A stretch of DNA of 64,000 nt from an uncultured Alistipes sp. (GTDB lineage Bacteria; Bacteroidota; Bacteroidia; Bacteroidales; Rikenellaceae), in the NCBI GenBank assembly GCA_944326035.1, contig CALVCS010000008.1, forward strand, positions 35,637-99,636, read 5' to 3'. A program made the position numbers and the translations under genes. Below, one piece after another: positions 25,447 through 33,453 of the stretch (positions are counted from its first letter, which is position 1; every line of letters begins with the position of its first letter). Under the pieces are notes generated by a model, which did no database searches, was not told the DNA's origin, and saw nothing but the letters and a program-made list of their open reading frames with translations.

Positions 25447-26154
25447 CTATCCGCCGATTTCGAAACGGTTGAATTGCAGGGTACGGCCATCCACCACCAA
25501 CAACACACCTTCCACGGCTGAATGGCCCGTCGTCAACCACTGCAAGGTCTCCAGCGCCTGCAGGGAACCAATCAGGCCGACCATCGGCGGAAATACGCCG
25601 ACCGCCTCCTTCGAGCTCATCGGCTGAGGATACAAAGCCCGATAGCTGCCAGCCGTTTTCGTATGGAAGAGCGACACCTGACCGTCCATCTGTTCGGCCG
25701 TGCCATACATCATCGGGAGGGATAGTTCCCCGCAAAGATCGTCGATCAGGTAGCGGGTCTCATAGTTGTCCGTACAGTCGACCACCATATCCTGTCCCAT
25801 CAGGATATCCCGTCCATTTTCCGCCGTCAAACGTCGATTCTCCACCCGAAGGTCACAGCCCGGAAACAATCGAGACAACCGCATGGCGGCCACTTCGGCC
25901 TTGGGGGCTCCCAAATCGGCCGTTGTATACAGAATCTGCCGCTGCAGGTTACTCAACGAGACCCGATCGAACTCCACCACCGTCACATGCCCGACACCGG
26001 CCGCCACCAAGTAACTCAATGCCGCCGACCCCAGTCCTCCAGCTCCAACCACCACCACTCGGCTTTGCAACAAACGTTGCTGATCGTCCGGGCCAAAACC
26101 GTCGACCTTCAAACTCCGTTGAAAACGTTCCGTCTGTTCTTGTGTCAATTTCAT
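25447..26154 (-). CDS. ThiF/MoeB/HesA-family adenylyltransferase
   Basis: An E1-like enzyme of 235 residues that would adenylate the C-terminus of a small sulfur carrier (ThiS or MoaD type). The nucleotide-binding loop VVGAGGLGSAALSYL is at about residues 35-49, followed by DRVSLSNLQRQILY with the conserved Asp, Asn, Gln and Arg. The CTDNYETRYLIDD block comes at about residues 128-140. The four cysteines that bind zinc in MoeB are missing: the usual CxxC places read YRAL and SSKE. No thi or mo gene adjoins it, so the carrier protein is unknown. It converges on the GH106 gene. Confidence 0.85.
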   Translation of the reverse strand: MKLTQEQTERFQRSLKVDGFGPDDQQRLLQSRVVVVGAGGLGSAALSYLVAAGVGHVTVVEFDRVSLSNLQRQILYTTADLGAPKAEVAAMRLSRLFPGCDLRVENRRLTAENGRDILMGQDMVVDCTDNYETRYLIDDLCGELSLPMMYGTAEQMDGQVSLFHTKTAGSYRALYPQPMSSKEAVGVFPPMVGLIGSLQALETLQWLTTGHSAVEGVLLVVDGRTLQFNRFEIGG

Positions 26155-26221
26155 CTCAGTCTCCTTCTGTCGGTTTGCTCGCTGACTTCTGCCCCTCCCC
26201 GAAAAGCGGCTCCGATAAAAA

Positions 26222-26246
26222 TTCCCGTTTGCGAGGCAAACGGGAA
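26222..26246 (-). terminator. Intrinsic terminator after the acyl-CoA ligase gene
   Basis: An 11-base-pair stem (26222-26232 with 26236-26246) with a 3-base loop is followed on the minus strand by five T residues, 26 bases beyond the stop codon. Confidence 0.85.
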
Positions 26247-26271
26247 CATTTTATATTCGGCTCTGTTCTCC

Positions 26272-27900
26272 TTAGGAATGGCTCCGCGAAGAATGATGTT
26301 TTTTCGTATACAAAAAGCGCTTGATCTTATGGGTCGGGGTCTTTTCAAAATCTTCACTGCGCTCTTCCACCACCGATATACGGGAGAATTTACTCACTTT
26401 GGAATTGACGTACTTGATCAAATCCTGCTTGATCCCATCCATCTTCTGTTCCAACTCCTCTCGCACCGCATGGTACTTACGCTCTAGCGCCTCCCGATCG
26501 AAACGAACAATCGCCACCAACTTACCCATATCCTCTTTTACCAGCGAATCACTCACCAGCGCATGCCCGTTGATCACATTTTCGATCTCTTCGGGATAGA
26601 TATTCTCGCCGCTCGGGCCCAAAATCATATTACTCAAACGCCCCTTGATATACAGATACCCATCCTGATCGAAAACGCCCAGATCTTTGGTCCGGAACCA
26701 TCCGTCTTCCGTAAACGAATCGGCCGTAGCTTCGGGATTTTTGTAATACCCCATCATCACATTGGGGCCCTTCACCACGATCTCACCCTCTCCCGACACC
26801 GGATTCACCTGATCCAATCGCGCCTCAATGCCCTGCAGCATCGGACCCGTCGACTGATGACGCACCATCGAAGGATTGACCCCCGCCAATACCGGGGCGG
26901 TTTCCGTCAACCCATACCCGATCGCATACGGGAATTTGGCTTCCATCAGAAACTGTTCGACACGGGGGTCGAGTTTGGCGCCGCCGATGCCGAAAAAGCG
27001 TATCCGACCCCCAAACATGGCGCGCAGCCGTTTTCCCACTTTGCGATTCAAAAACCGACGACCGGCCGGTATCCGATACAAATGTGACAAAAACCAGTTT
27101 TTCTGGATTTGAGGCAGGATCTTGTTTTTGTAAATCTTCTCGATAATCAACGGCACACTCAACATGACCGTCGGACGAACGCTTTTCAACACCGGCAACA
27201 AAACCGATGCCGTAGGCGGTTTGTCGAGATAGACGACCGACGCCCCCCACATCACCGGCAGCAACATCCCCAACGAACACTCATAGGTATGCGCCAAGGG
27301 GAGAATCGAGAGAAAAACATCCGTCGCGTAAACCGGCTGCAACACACTCACCATCTCCAGCTCACTGCATAGATTGCGATGGGACAACATCACGCCTTTC
27401 GGTTGAGAGGTGGTTCCCGAGGTATAAATAATCGCCGCCAGATCTTCCGCTGCGGGTTCTCGGATCACCCCGGGCGCACTCTCTTTGTGCGCAATGATGC
27501 CCAGGTTTTTACTCCGAATCACCAATTGCAACCGATCGAGGGTGGTCCGGGCGATTTTCCCATACAATTTATCGGACACCACCAACGCTTTGGCTTCGCT
27601 GTGGGTAATGATTTTATCGAGTTCCGGACCTGAGAAATCGGGCAAAATCGGCACAATCACCATGCCCGAAATCGTTGCGGCAAAATAGGTCACCCCCCAG
27701 TTGGGCATATTGTTACTCAGCAGCGCGATCTTGTCACCGCTACTCAAACCGGCCTCGACCAACGTTTGCACCAAGCCCTCCACCCGGGCCGCAAAATCGG
27801 CATAGGTCAACGTCTCCCCCTCATACATCGAGAAGCAGCGATTGTCCCGAAAGGCCTCAATACTGTGTTGATATATTTCTCGTAATGTCTGAAATGTCAT
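26272..27900 (-). CDS. AMP-dependent acyl-CoA synthetase/ligase
   Basis: A 542-residue adenylate-forming enzyme that most likely activates long-chain fatty acids to acyl-CoA through acyl-AMP. The phosphate-binding loop is IIYTSGTTSQPKGVMLSH near residue 158. The A5-type motif GYGLTETAPVLAG lies near residue 327, and the hinge/adenylate motif DGWFRTKDLGVFDQDGYLYIKGR near residue 417. The GRLSNMILGPSGENIYPEEIE stretch is characteristic of the Bacteroidota long-chain ligases. The frame extends to a TTG at 27906, but the ATG at 27900 is a better start. It is transcribed divergently from queG. Confidence 0.9.
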   Translation of the reverse strand: MTFQTLREIYQHSIEAFRDNRCFSMYEGETLTYADFAARVEGLVQTLVEAGLSSGDKIALLSNNMPNWGVTYFAATISGMVIVPILPDFSGPELDKIITHSEAKALVVSDKLYGKIARTTLDRLQLVIRSKNLGIIAHKESAPGVIREPAAEDLAAIIYTSGTTSQPKGVMLSHRNLCSELEMVSVLQPVYATDVFLSILPLAHTYECSLGMLLPVMWGASVVYLDKPPTASVLLPVLKSVRPTVMLSVPLIIEKIYKNKILPQIQKNWFLSHLYRIPAGRRFLNRKVGKRLRAMFGGRIRFFGIGGAKLDPRVEQFLMEAKFPYAIGYGLTETAPVLAGVNPSMVRHQSTGPMLQGIEARLDQVNPVSGEGEIVVKGPNVMMGYYKNPEATADSFTEDGWFRTKDLGVFDQDGYLYIKGRLSNMILGPSGENIYPEEIENVINGHALVSDSLVKEDMGKLVAIVRFDREALERKYHAVREELEQKMDGIKQDLIKYVNSKVSKFSRISVVEERSEDFEKTPTHKIKRFLYTKKHHSSRSHS

Positions 27901-27997
27901 AAGCAAAAATTAGCGGATGTCTGCCACAACTCCCCTTATAAAGCCCACCCCCGGTGGGCGGAGAGTCCCCTTTAAAACAGCCATACTGCAGGCGTTA

Positions 27998-28005
27998 CAA
28001 AGATA
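27998..28005 (-). promoter_or_regulatory. -7 box of the acyl-CoA ligase gene
   Basis: TATCTTTG on the minus strand, about 98 bases before the ATG at 27900. The -33 part is weak. It lies only 20 bases from the divergent queG -7 box. Confidence 0.5.
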
Positions 28006-28025
28006 ATTTTATTCTGAATAATTCG

Positions 28026-28033
28026 TACCTTTG
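28026..28033 (+). promoter_or_regulatory. -7 box of queG
   Basis: TACCTTTG lies 16 bases before the queG ATG, giving a very short leader. A clear -33 element is not seen. The box faces away from the acyl-CoA ligase promoter. Confidence 0.6.
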
Positions 28034-28049
28034 AGGGGGTAATATTTTC

Positions 28050-29009
28050 ATGAATCAACCTTTCTCCATACGCCAACGAGCTCTTGAGCTGGGTTTTGAC
28101 GACTGCCGCATCGCCCACAGCCGCGAACTGACCGAACAACGCGAACGGTTGTCGGAGTGGCTCTCCTCCGGACGATACGGCGGGCTGCACTACATGCAAC
28201 GCAACGTCGACAAACGTATCGATCCCGGCCTCTTAATGAAGGGGACCCGCAGCGTGATCGTCTGCGCCATGGGATATAAACGCGCACCGGCTCCTCAACC
28301 CTTTCTGAACCACATCGCGTCCTATGCCTGGGGAAAAGATTATCATCTCGTCATCCGCGAAAAGCTGAAACAACTGCTGCACGACCTACAAACGGCATAT
28401 CCGGGCAGCGCCGGGCGCGTTTTCGTCGATACGGCCCCGTTACTCGAAAAAGCCTGGGCGGTCGAAGCCGGTTTAGGTTGGATCGGTCGCAATTCGTTGT
28501 TGATTCATCCGGTGCTGGGCTCTTATCTGCTGCTAGGGGTGATTCTCACCACGGTCGAGCTACCGCCCGACGCCCCGATAAACGGCAGTTGTGGAAGCTG
28601 TCGTCGTTGCCTCGACGCCTGTCCGTCCGGAGCTTTAGGCGAGGATCGGATGCTGGACGCCCGTCGCTGCATCGCCCGCCGCACCATCGAAGAGGCCACT
28701 CCGGGCGAGGAAGGCGAACTGCATGGATGGATTTTCGGCTGCGATGTCTGCCAACGTGTCTGCCCCTATAACCGGCAAGCCCCTGAAAGCCGACATCCGG
28801 AACTGGACCCCCTGCCCGACCTCCTCACCCTCTCTCCGCAAGCGTGGCTGAGCCTCGACGAAGAGACGTTCCGGAGCCGTTTCCACGACAGTCCCCTCGC
28901 CCGCTGCGGGCTATCCCGTTTTCAATACCGTATCCGCGCCTATCTCCATTCGACCGATCCGTCCAAAGAGGCCCCGCTTGACGACGTGATCCGTTCATCC
29001 CAGGAGTAA
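28050..29009 (+). CDS. queG: Epoxyqueuosine reductase QueG
   Basis: QueG is the cobalamin- and iron-sulfur-dependent enzyme that reduces epoxyqueuosine to queuosine in tRNA, the step after QueA. The 319-residue length fits. The N-terminal half carries VFVDTAPLLEKAWAVEAGLGWIGRNSLLI near residues 129-157. Two ferredoxin-like clusters follow: CGSCRRCLDACP near residues 180-191 and CDVCQRVCPYN near residues 231-241. If this enzyme is active, the organism must obtain a cobamide, which matters when judging the altered cobalamin site of the MetH-like protein at 16731-19313. It is divergent from the acyl-CoA ligase gene. Confidence 0.95.
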   Translation: MNQPFSIRQRALELGFDDCRIAHSRELTEQRERLSEWLSSGRYGGLHYMQRNVDKRIDPGLLMKGTRSVIVCAMGYKRAPAPQPFLNHIASYAWGKDYHLVIREKLKQLLHDLQTAYPGSAGRVFVDTAPLLEKAWAVEAGLGWIGRNSLLIHPVLGSYLLLGVILTTVELPPDAPINGSCGSCRRCLDACPSGALGEDRMLDARRCIARRTIEEATPGEEGELHGWIFGCDVCQRVCPYNRQAPESRHPELDPLPDLLTLSPQAWLSLDEETFRSRFHDSPLARCGLSRFQYRIRAYLHSTDPSKEAPLDDVIRSSQE

Positions 29010-29038
29010 GGGCTGGTCTCTCTTTGAGCCAACAAAAA

Positions 29039-29066
29039 AGGGCGGATACAGGATCGTATCCGCCCT
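29039..29066 (-). terminator. Terminator after mdh (convergent with queG)
   Basis: An 11-base-pair stem (29039-29049 with 29056-29066) with a 6-base loop is followed on the minus strand by six T residues. It closes the gcvH-mdh unit and may also stop queG transcripts. Confidence 0.82.
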
Positions 29067-29085
29067 CTCGTACCAGGCCGTTCTT

Positions 29086-30027
29086 TTACAACGCCTTGAT
29101 CTCTTTCAGCACCGAATTGGTTTTGCGAACAGCTTCGGCACTCTTGGCAAAGAGCGCTTTTTCTTCGTCCGTCAACTTGATTTCGAGCACTTTTTCGGCT
29201 CCGTTCTTCCCGATTACGGTCGGCACCCCGATACAAATGTCGCTCTGTCCGTACTCCCCGTCCAAAGCTACACACGAGGCAATCACCTTCTTCTGGTCAC
29301 GGATGATGGACTCTACCACGTAAGCAGCTGCAGCTCCCGGCGCATACCAGGCCGAAGTTCCCAACAGTTTGGTCAACGTTGCACCGCCCACCATCGTGTC
29401 AGCAACCACCTTGTCGATCTCTTCTTTGCTCAACAAATCCGCTACCGGAATCCCTTTATACGTGGCTTTCAACCACAAAGGTATCATCGTCGTGTCACCA
29501 TGACCGCCGATCACCATCCCTTCCACTTCGTTCGAGTTGGCACCCAGCGCCTTGGCCAGATAGCATTTGAACCGCGAAGAGTCGAGGTTGCCCCCCATCC
29601 CGAAGATCTGGTTTTTCGGCAGACCGCTCTTTTTCAGCGCCAGATAGGTCATCGTGTCCATCGGGTTGGAGACGATCAGAATAATGGCTTTCGGAGAGTA
29701 TTGCAGCACGCTCGACACCACATTCGCTACGATGCCGGCATTCACGCCAATGAGTTCTTCACGAGTCATCCCCGGTTTACGCGGCATCCCCGACGTAATC
29801 ACCACCACATCCGAATTGGCCGTAGCGGCATAATCGTTGGTTACCCCGACCAGCTTGGTGTCGAAATCCAACAAGGTGGCGGTTTGATAGATATCCAACA
29901 TCTTGCCTTCGGATACCCCTTCCTTGATATCCAACAAGACCAGTTCGTCGGCGATTTCGCGGGTCGCGATCACATTGGCGCAGGTAGCACCCACGTTGCC
30001 TGCACCCACCACAGTCACTTTACTCAT
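29086..30027 (-). CDS. mdh: Malate dehydrogenase
   Basis: An NAD-dependent malate dehydrogenase of the lactate/malate dehydrogenase superfamily, 313 residues. The dinucleotide loop VVGAGNVGATCA starts at residue 5, and the acidic residue in LLDIKEG indicates preference for NAD. Substrate-binding arginines are in SGMPRKPGMTREEL near residue 80, the block IVSNPMDTMTYLALKKSG follows near residue 118, and the catalytic His is in GGHGDTTMIPLW near residue 175. In anaerobic Bacteroidota it usually reduces oxaloacetate on the way to fumarate and succinate. It follows gcvH by 26 bases. Confidence 0.96.
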   Translation of the reverse strand: MSKVTVVGAGNVGATCANVIATREIADELVLLDIKEGVSEGKMLDIYQTATLLDFDTKLVGVTNDYAATANSDVVVITSGMPRKPGMTREELIGVNAGIVANVVSSVLQYSPKAIILIVSNPMDTMTYLALKKSGLPKNQIFGMGGNLDSSRFKCYLAKALGANSNEVEGMVIGGHGDTTMIPLWLKATYKGIPVADLLSKEEIDKVVADTMVGGATLTKLLGTSAWYAPGAAAAYVVESIIRDQKKVIASCVALDGEYGQSDICIGVPTVIGKNGAEKVLEIKLTDEEKALFAKSAEAVRKTNSVLKEIKAL

Positions 30028-30053
30028 AACGTATCTCCCTTAGTCTTGGCGGA

Positions 30054-30431
30054 TTAACCGATCAATTTGGCATAATCATCGGGAGACAACAAGCTGTCGA
30101 GTTCAGCCGGGTTGGTCATTTTGATCTTGACCATCCAGCCTTCGCCATAAGGATCCTTGTTCACCTGATCCGGCGCATCATTGAGGGCTTCGTTAAATTC
30201 CAACACTTCCCCGCCTACCGGCAAAAAGGCATCGGATACCGTTTTAACGGCTTCAACCGTTCCGAAAACTTCGCCCTGAGCGAGCGTTTCCCCTACGGTG
30301 GTCACGTCTACAAAGACGATATCGCCCAATTGGCTCTGGGCAAAATCGGTAATCCCTACATAGGCTTCATCGCCTTCGACCCGGATCCATTCGTGATCTT
30401 TCGAGTACTTCAAGTTGGATGGAATGTTCAT
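30054..30431 (-). CDS. gcvH: Glycine cleavage system H protein
   Basis: A 125-residue lipoyl carrier that shuttles the aminomethyl group between the P, T and L proteins of glycine cleavage. The block [34 protein letters not shown] begins near residue 9. The lipoylated lysine lies in [13 protein letters not shown] near residue 63. No gcvP, gcvT or lipoyl synthase gene lies in this window. It has its own promoter and is co-transcribed with mdh. It could also carry lipoate for other complexes, as known for some H proteins. Confidence 0.96.
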   Translation of the reverse strand: MNIPSNLKYSKDHEWIRVEGDEAYVGITDFAQSQLGDIVFVDVTTVGETLAQGEVFGTVEAVKTVSDAFLPVGGEVLEFNEALNDAPDQVNKDPYGEGWMVKIKMTNPAELDSLLSPDDYAKLIG

Positions 30432-30506
30432 CGTTTATGGTTTTAAGATTTTTATGATAGATTGACTTTTCTCGAAGAAGGGCCGCACCCGTTTTGTACG
30501 GCCGTT

Positions 30507-30537
30507 CAAAGGTAGCCTTTTTTGGGGATTAAAAAAA
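30507..30537 (-). promoter_or_regulatory. Promoter of gcvH-mdh
   Basis: TACCTTTG on the minus strand (30507-30514) is preceded after 19 bases by TTTT (30534-30537), a near match to the -33 element. The leader would be about 70 bases. Confidence 0.6.
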
Positions 30538-30580
30538 GGTTTGTGATCTTTTTCACCCAAAATGTCAAGCGGGCGGTTCG

Positions 30581-31642
30581 TCACCGGGACGCTCTTGCCA
30601 GACGCACCAAAACGGGATTGTGATCGCTGGCCACGAACGCTTCCGGCAAGGTCTGCACCGAGAGCACCTGCCACTGATCGGAGAGCAGGAAAAAGTCGGT
30701 CAGCGTTGTCAGCGATTCGGGCCCGTAGGGACGATCCAGATAACGCAGCGACGGCGACAACGTGTCGTACACAAAATGGGCCCACGGTTCGAACCCACGG
30801 GCATCGATGCCTTCCGGTTGGAAATAGGGGTTCGTCAGCTCTTCGGGGCGGGGCACATACCCCTGCGGGTATTGGTTCCAGTCGCCGCCGACCACAAAAG
30901 GCCGACCATCGGCGGCCACATCCGCCAGCCAATCGCGCAGAAACTGCATCTCTTGTGTGCGCATGCCCCCTGTATCATACGCCGTATTATGGGTATTCGC
31001 CAGGATCAGTGTATCCCCCCGGGCCGACAAAAATGAAGCCGCCAGCAAACAACGTTTTAGATTGAACATCCGCTCTGGGAAAGGAAATGCCGAAGGATAT
31101 TGCAGCCGGAGCGTTCGGAGCGGTTTCACCCGCGAAAGCATCACCAGTCCGCTCTCGATCCGACCCAACGGACGACCCACGGGAATCGGCACCCATCGAG
31201 CCTTATAATTATAGGCAAACGTCAACGTATAAGTCGGAAAGGCAGCCTGCAGACAATCTACCTCCGAAAGGCGATAGGTGCGTTTGGAACAGCGGTCCAC
31301 CTCTTGTAATAACATCACGTCGGCATCCGTCGCCTGTAAAACGGCCACGATATGTTCGAGATTGGCCTCCGTGCGTTCCCGCGTGTCTCGAACCCGCGTA
31401 CCCCCGTCATAGAAGAAATCCATATTGTCGCCCAGGCCTGCATAACCAATATTCCACGTCAGGATCGTCAAGGTATCGGGCAACCGCCCCGGCGTCTCGC
31501 TTCGATAGACCTCTTCCCGATCCATCGGTCGGTATTCCAGTGCCCAGGCCAGGCCGAAAAACAGCACGACGATCCCCAGGAAACTCCACAGAACCACCCA
31601 AAAACCCTTTCGGAAAAATCGGATCGTTTTCATCGTAACCAT
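30581..31642 (-). CDS. Membrane-anchored endonuclease/exonuclease/phosphatase family protein
   Basis: A 353-residue EEP-fold hydrolase. An N-terminal membrane helix (about residues 13-33) anchors it, with the catalytic domain most likely in the periplasm. Motifs of the fold are present: LTILTWNIGYAG near residue 58, LLQEVDRCSKRTY near residue 115, LANTHNTAYDTGGMRTQEMQFL near residue 217, VVGGDWNQYP near residue 248 and the final SDHNPVLV near residue 341. The fold serves nucleases, sphingomyelinases and inositol phosphatases, so the substrate is open. It lies 27 bases behind the GT9 gene and is probably co-transcribed with it. Confidence 0.85.
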   Translation of the reverse strand: MVTMKTIRFFRKGFWVVLWSFLGIVVLFFGLAWALEYRPMDREEVYRSETPGRLPDTLTILTWNIGYAGLGDNMDFFYDGGTRVRDTRERTEANLEHIVAVLQATDADVMLLQEVDRCSKRTYRLSEVDCLQAAFPTYTLTFAYNYKARWVPIPVGRPLGRIESGLVMLSRVKPLRTLRLQYPSAFPFPERMFNLKRCLLAASFLSARGDTLILANTHNTAYDTGGMRTQEMQFLRDWLADVAADGRPFVVGGDWNQYPQGYVPRPEELTNPYFQPEGIDARGFEPWAHFVYDTLSPSLRYLDRPYGPESLTTLTDFFLLSDQWQVLSVQTLPEAFVASDHNPVLVRLARASR

Positions 31643-31669
31643 CAGACGTTGCCCTCCTTTCTCCGGCCG

Positions 31670-32728
31670 CTATGCTTCCGGGCAGGCGATCCCCAATCGT
31701 CGGCAAACCTTCTCTACCACCATCTGGGGCCGCAGATTCATCATACAGGGATACTCATCGAAGGCACACGGTTTATTGCCATAAATAGAGCACGGCCGGC
31801 ACCACATATCGAGCTGAACGGCATCTTTCGGATCTTGACCCCAGCCGTAAAAGCCGGCATACGGGTGGGTCGCACCCCAAATCGAGACCACCGGAACCCC
31901 CACCAACGACGCCATATGCATCCCAGAAGAGTCCATGCTGACCATGACGTCCAACTGGGAAATCAGCTCCATCTCCTGCGCCAGACGCATCCGTCCGATC
32001 ACCGACACCACCTGAGGATACGTGCTCTCCATCCGTTCGGCATAGGCTCGCTCCTCCGGCCCGCCGCCAAACAGAAAAAGTTTTGTTTCGGGTAACCGGG
32101 AGAGCTGAGCGATAACCTGTTCCATCCGATCCAACGGATAGATCTTACCCCGATGTTGGGCAAACGGCGAGATACCGATCCAATGTCGGGTACGCGCCCC
32201 CGCCAACGCCTCGACCTCAGGAGTCATCGGATAGCGGATCCGAACCGGCATCTCGATCGGCGGCAAATCAAAACCCAACGACAAGAAAACCTCCCGATAG
32301 CGTTCGATGGTACTTTTCAACGGCCGTTTGACCTTCTCTTCCAAGGAGACCAAGGCGCGTTTTTCCTCCCGACCCTTATCGATATACGCCACCCGGGAGC
32401 CCCGACGCTCCAGCATCCGACGCAACATTTTGGATCGGATCACATCATGCAGGTCAGCCACCATATCGAACGAACCCAAATCGCGACTCAACCGCCAAAT
32501 GCCGGGCAAGCCCTTATGACGTTTTTTGAAATCGGGCGCAAAAAACTCGAGCCCTTCGATCTCCCGAAAAAAAGGTTGTAAAAAAGAGGGCGTCAGCATC
32601 ACGATCCGGGCGTCCGGAGCCACCCGACGCAACGCTCCCACAACCGGTACAGTCATCGCCACATCGCCCATCGCGGAGAGGCGTATGACTAAAATACGCA
32701 ACGGCGCAGAGGCACTATTCTCAGACAT
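31670..32728 (-). CDS. Family 9 glycosyltransferase (heptosyltransferase-like)
   Basis: A GT-B enzyme of 352 residues related to the ADP-heptose:LPS heptosyltransferases. It starts with ILVIRLSAMGDVAMTVPVV near residue 12, the usual N-terminal signature, has HWIGISPFAQHRGKIYPLDRM near residue 182, and VSMDSSGMHMASLVGVPVVSIWGATHPYAGFYGW near residue 263 in the nucleotide-sugar domain. A C-terminal cysteine-rich patch (CRPCSIYGNKPC) is common in Bacteroidota members. It probably adds a sugar to lipopolysaccharide core. The DUF4254 gene ends 4 bases upstream, so the two are tightly coupled. Confidence 0.9.
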   Translation of the reverse strand: MSENSASAPLRILVIRLSAMGDVAMTVPVVGALRRVAPDARIVMLTPSFLQPFFREIEGLEFFAPDFKKRHKGLPGIWRLSRDLGSFDMVADLHDVIRSKMLRRMLERRGSRVAYIDKGREEKRALVSLEEKVKRPLKSTIERYREVFLSLGFDLPPIEMPVRIRYPMTPEVEALAGARTRHWIGISPFAQHRGKIYPLDRMEQVIAQLSRLPETKLFLFGGGPEERAYAERMESTYPQVVSVIGRMRLAQEMELISQLDVMVSMDSSGMHMASLVGVPVVSIWGATHPYAGFYGWGQDPKDAVQLDMWCRPCSIYGNKPCAFDEYPCMMNLRPQMVVEKVCRRLGIACPEA

Positions 32729-32732
32729 ACAA

Positions 32733-33335
32733 TTACTTGGATGCGTATAGAACCGGATTGAGTTCGGGGTCGTTGTACATTTTCATCTGTTTATAGACCT
32801 TCATGTACTTCCGGCCCGCAGCCATATCTTCCAGCAGCTCTTCGATGGCCGTCGACAAATCTTCCCGCTGCTGCAACAAAATCGCCAATTTACGTTCGCA
32901 TTCGTCCCGATGCTTCTGCGAGACATCCTGACGTTCCGTCTCCTTTTGCATATGATAGATCTTCAAGGCCAAAATCGACAAACGATCGATCGCCCAGGCG
33001 GGGCTTTCGGTATTGATGCGCGCATCGGGTTGCGGGGTCACCTCCTTGAACTTATCCAAAAACCAACTGTCGATATACTCCACCAGATCGGTCCGTTCCT
33101 GATTGGAGGCGTCGATCCGACGTTTCAGCGCCAGCGCCGCCACCGGATCGATCTGCGGATCCCGAATGATATCTTCCAAATGCCATTGTACCGTATCGAT
33201 CCAGTTTTTCCAATAGAGCAGGTATTCGATAGACCCTTTTTCATAAGGATTGACCAGGGGATGATCCACATCGTCAAAACGGTGATAGGTATCGATCACC
33301 TCGGCAAAGATCCGATTACAGAGTGCGGTAAACAT
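32733..33335 (-). CDS. DUF4254 family protein
   Basis: A 200-residue, mainly helical cytoplasmic protein of the DUF4254 family. It has HPLVNPYEKGSIEYLLYWKNWIDTVQWHLEDIIRDP near residue 24 and WAIDRLSILALKIYHM near residue 112, followed by a coiled-coil-like segment. Function is not established. Family members are repeatedly found beside GT9 transferases, here with a 4-base gap, suggesting a partner role in LPS core synthesis (inference). The open frame extends to a TTG at 33410, but the promoter at 33381-33411 lies inside that extension, so the ATG at 33335 is used. Confidence 0.82.
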   Translation of the reverse strand: MFTALCNRIFAEVIDTYHRFDDVDHPLVNPYEKGSIEYLLYWKNWIDTVQWHLEDIIRDPQIDPVAALALKRRIDASNQERTDLVEYIDSWFLDKFKEVTPQPDARINTESPAWAIDRLSILALKIYHMQKETERQDVSQKHRDECERKLAILLQQREDLSTAIEELLEDMAAGRKYMKVYKQMKMYNDPELNPVLYASK

Positions 33336-33380
33336 AAAATAAAGGAGGAATTTAGCGGTCTCAACCGGCAGGTTATTGTA

Positions 33381-33411
33381 CAAAGCTAAAGATTTTTGTT
33401 CAATTTGCAAT
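33381..33411 (-). promoter_or_regulatory. Promoter of the DUF4254-GT9-EEP genes
   Basis: TAGCTTTG on the minus strand (33381-33388) is preceded after 19 bases by ATTG (33408-33411). It interleaves with the opposing promoter at 33395-33426. Confidence 0.6.
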
Positions 33412-33426
33412 AAAATACTACATTTG
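33395..33426 (+). promoter_or_regulatory. Promoter of the LysM glucosaminidase gene
   Basis: TTTG (33395-33398) and TACATTTG (33419-33426) are separated by 20 bases. The leader would be about 20 bases. The site overlaps the divergent promoter of the DUF4254 gene almost completely, so both cannot easily bind polymerase at once. Confidence 0.7.
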
Positions 33427-33453
33427 CCCCAAAGCGATTAGAACCCTTCGACT

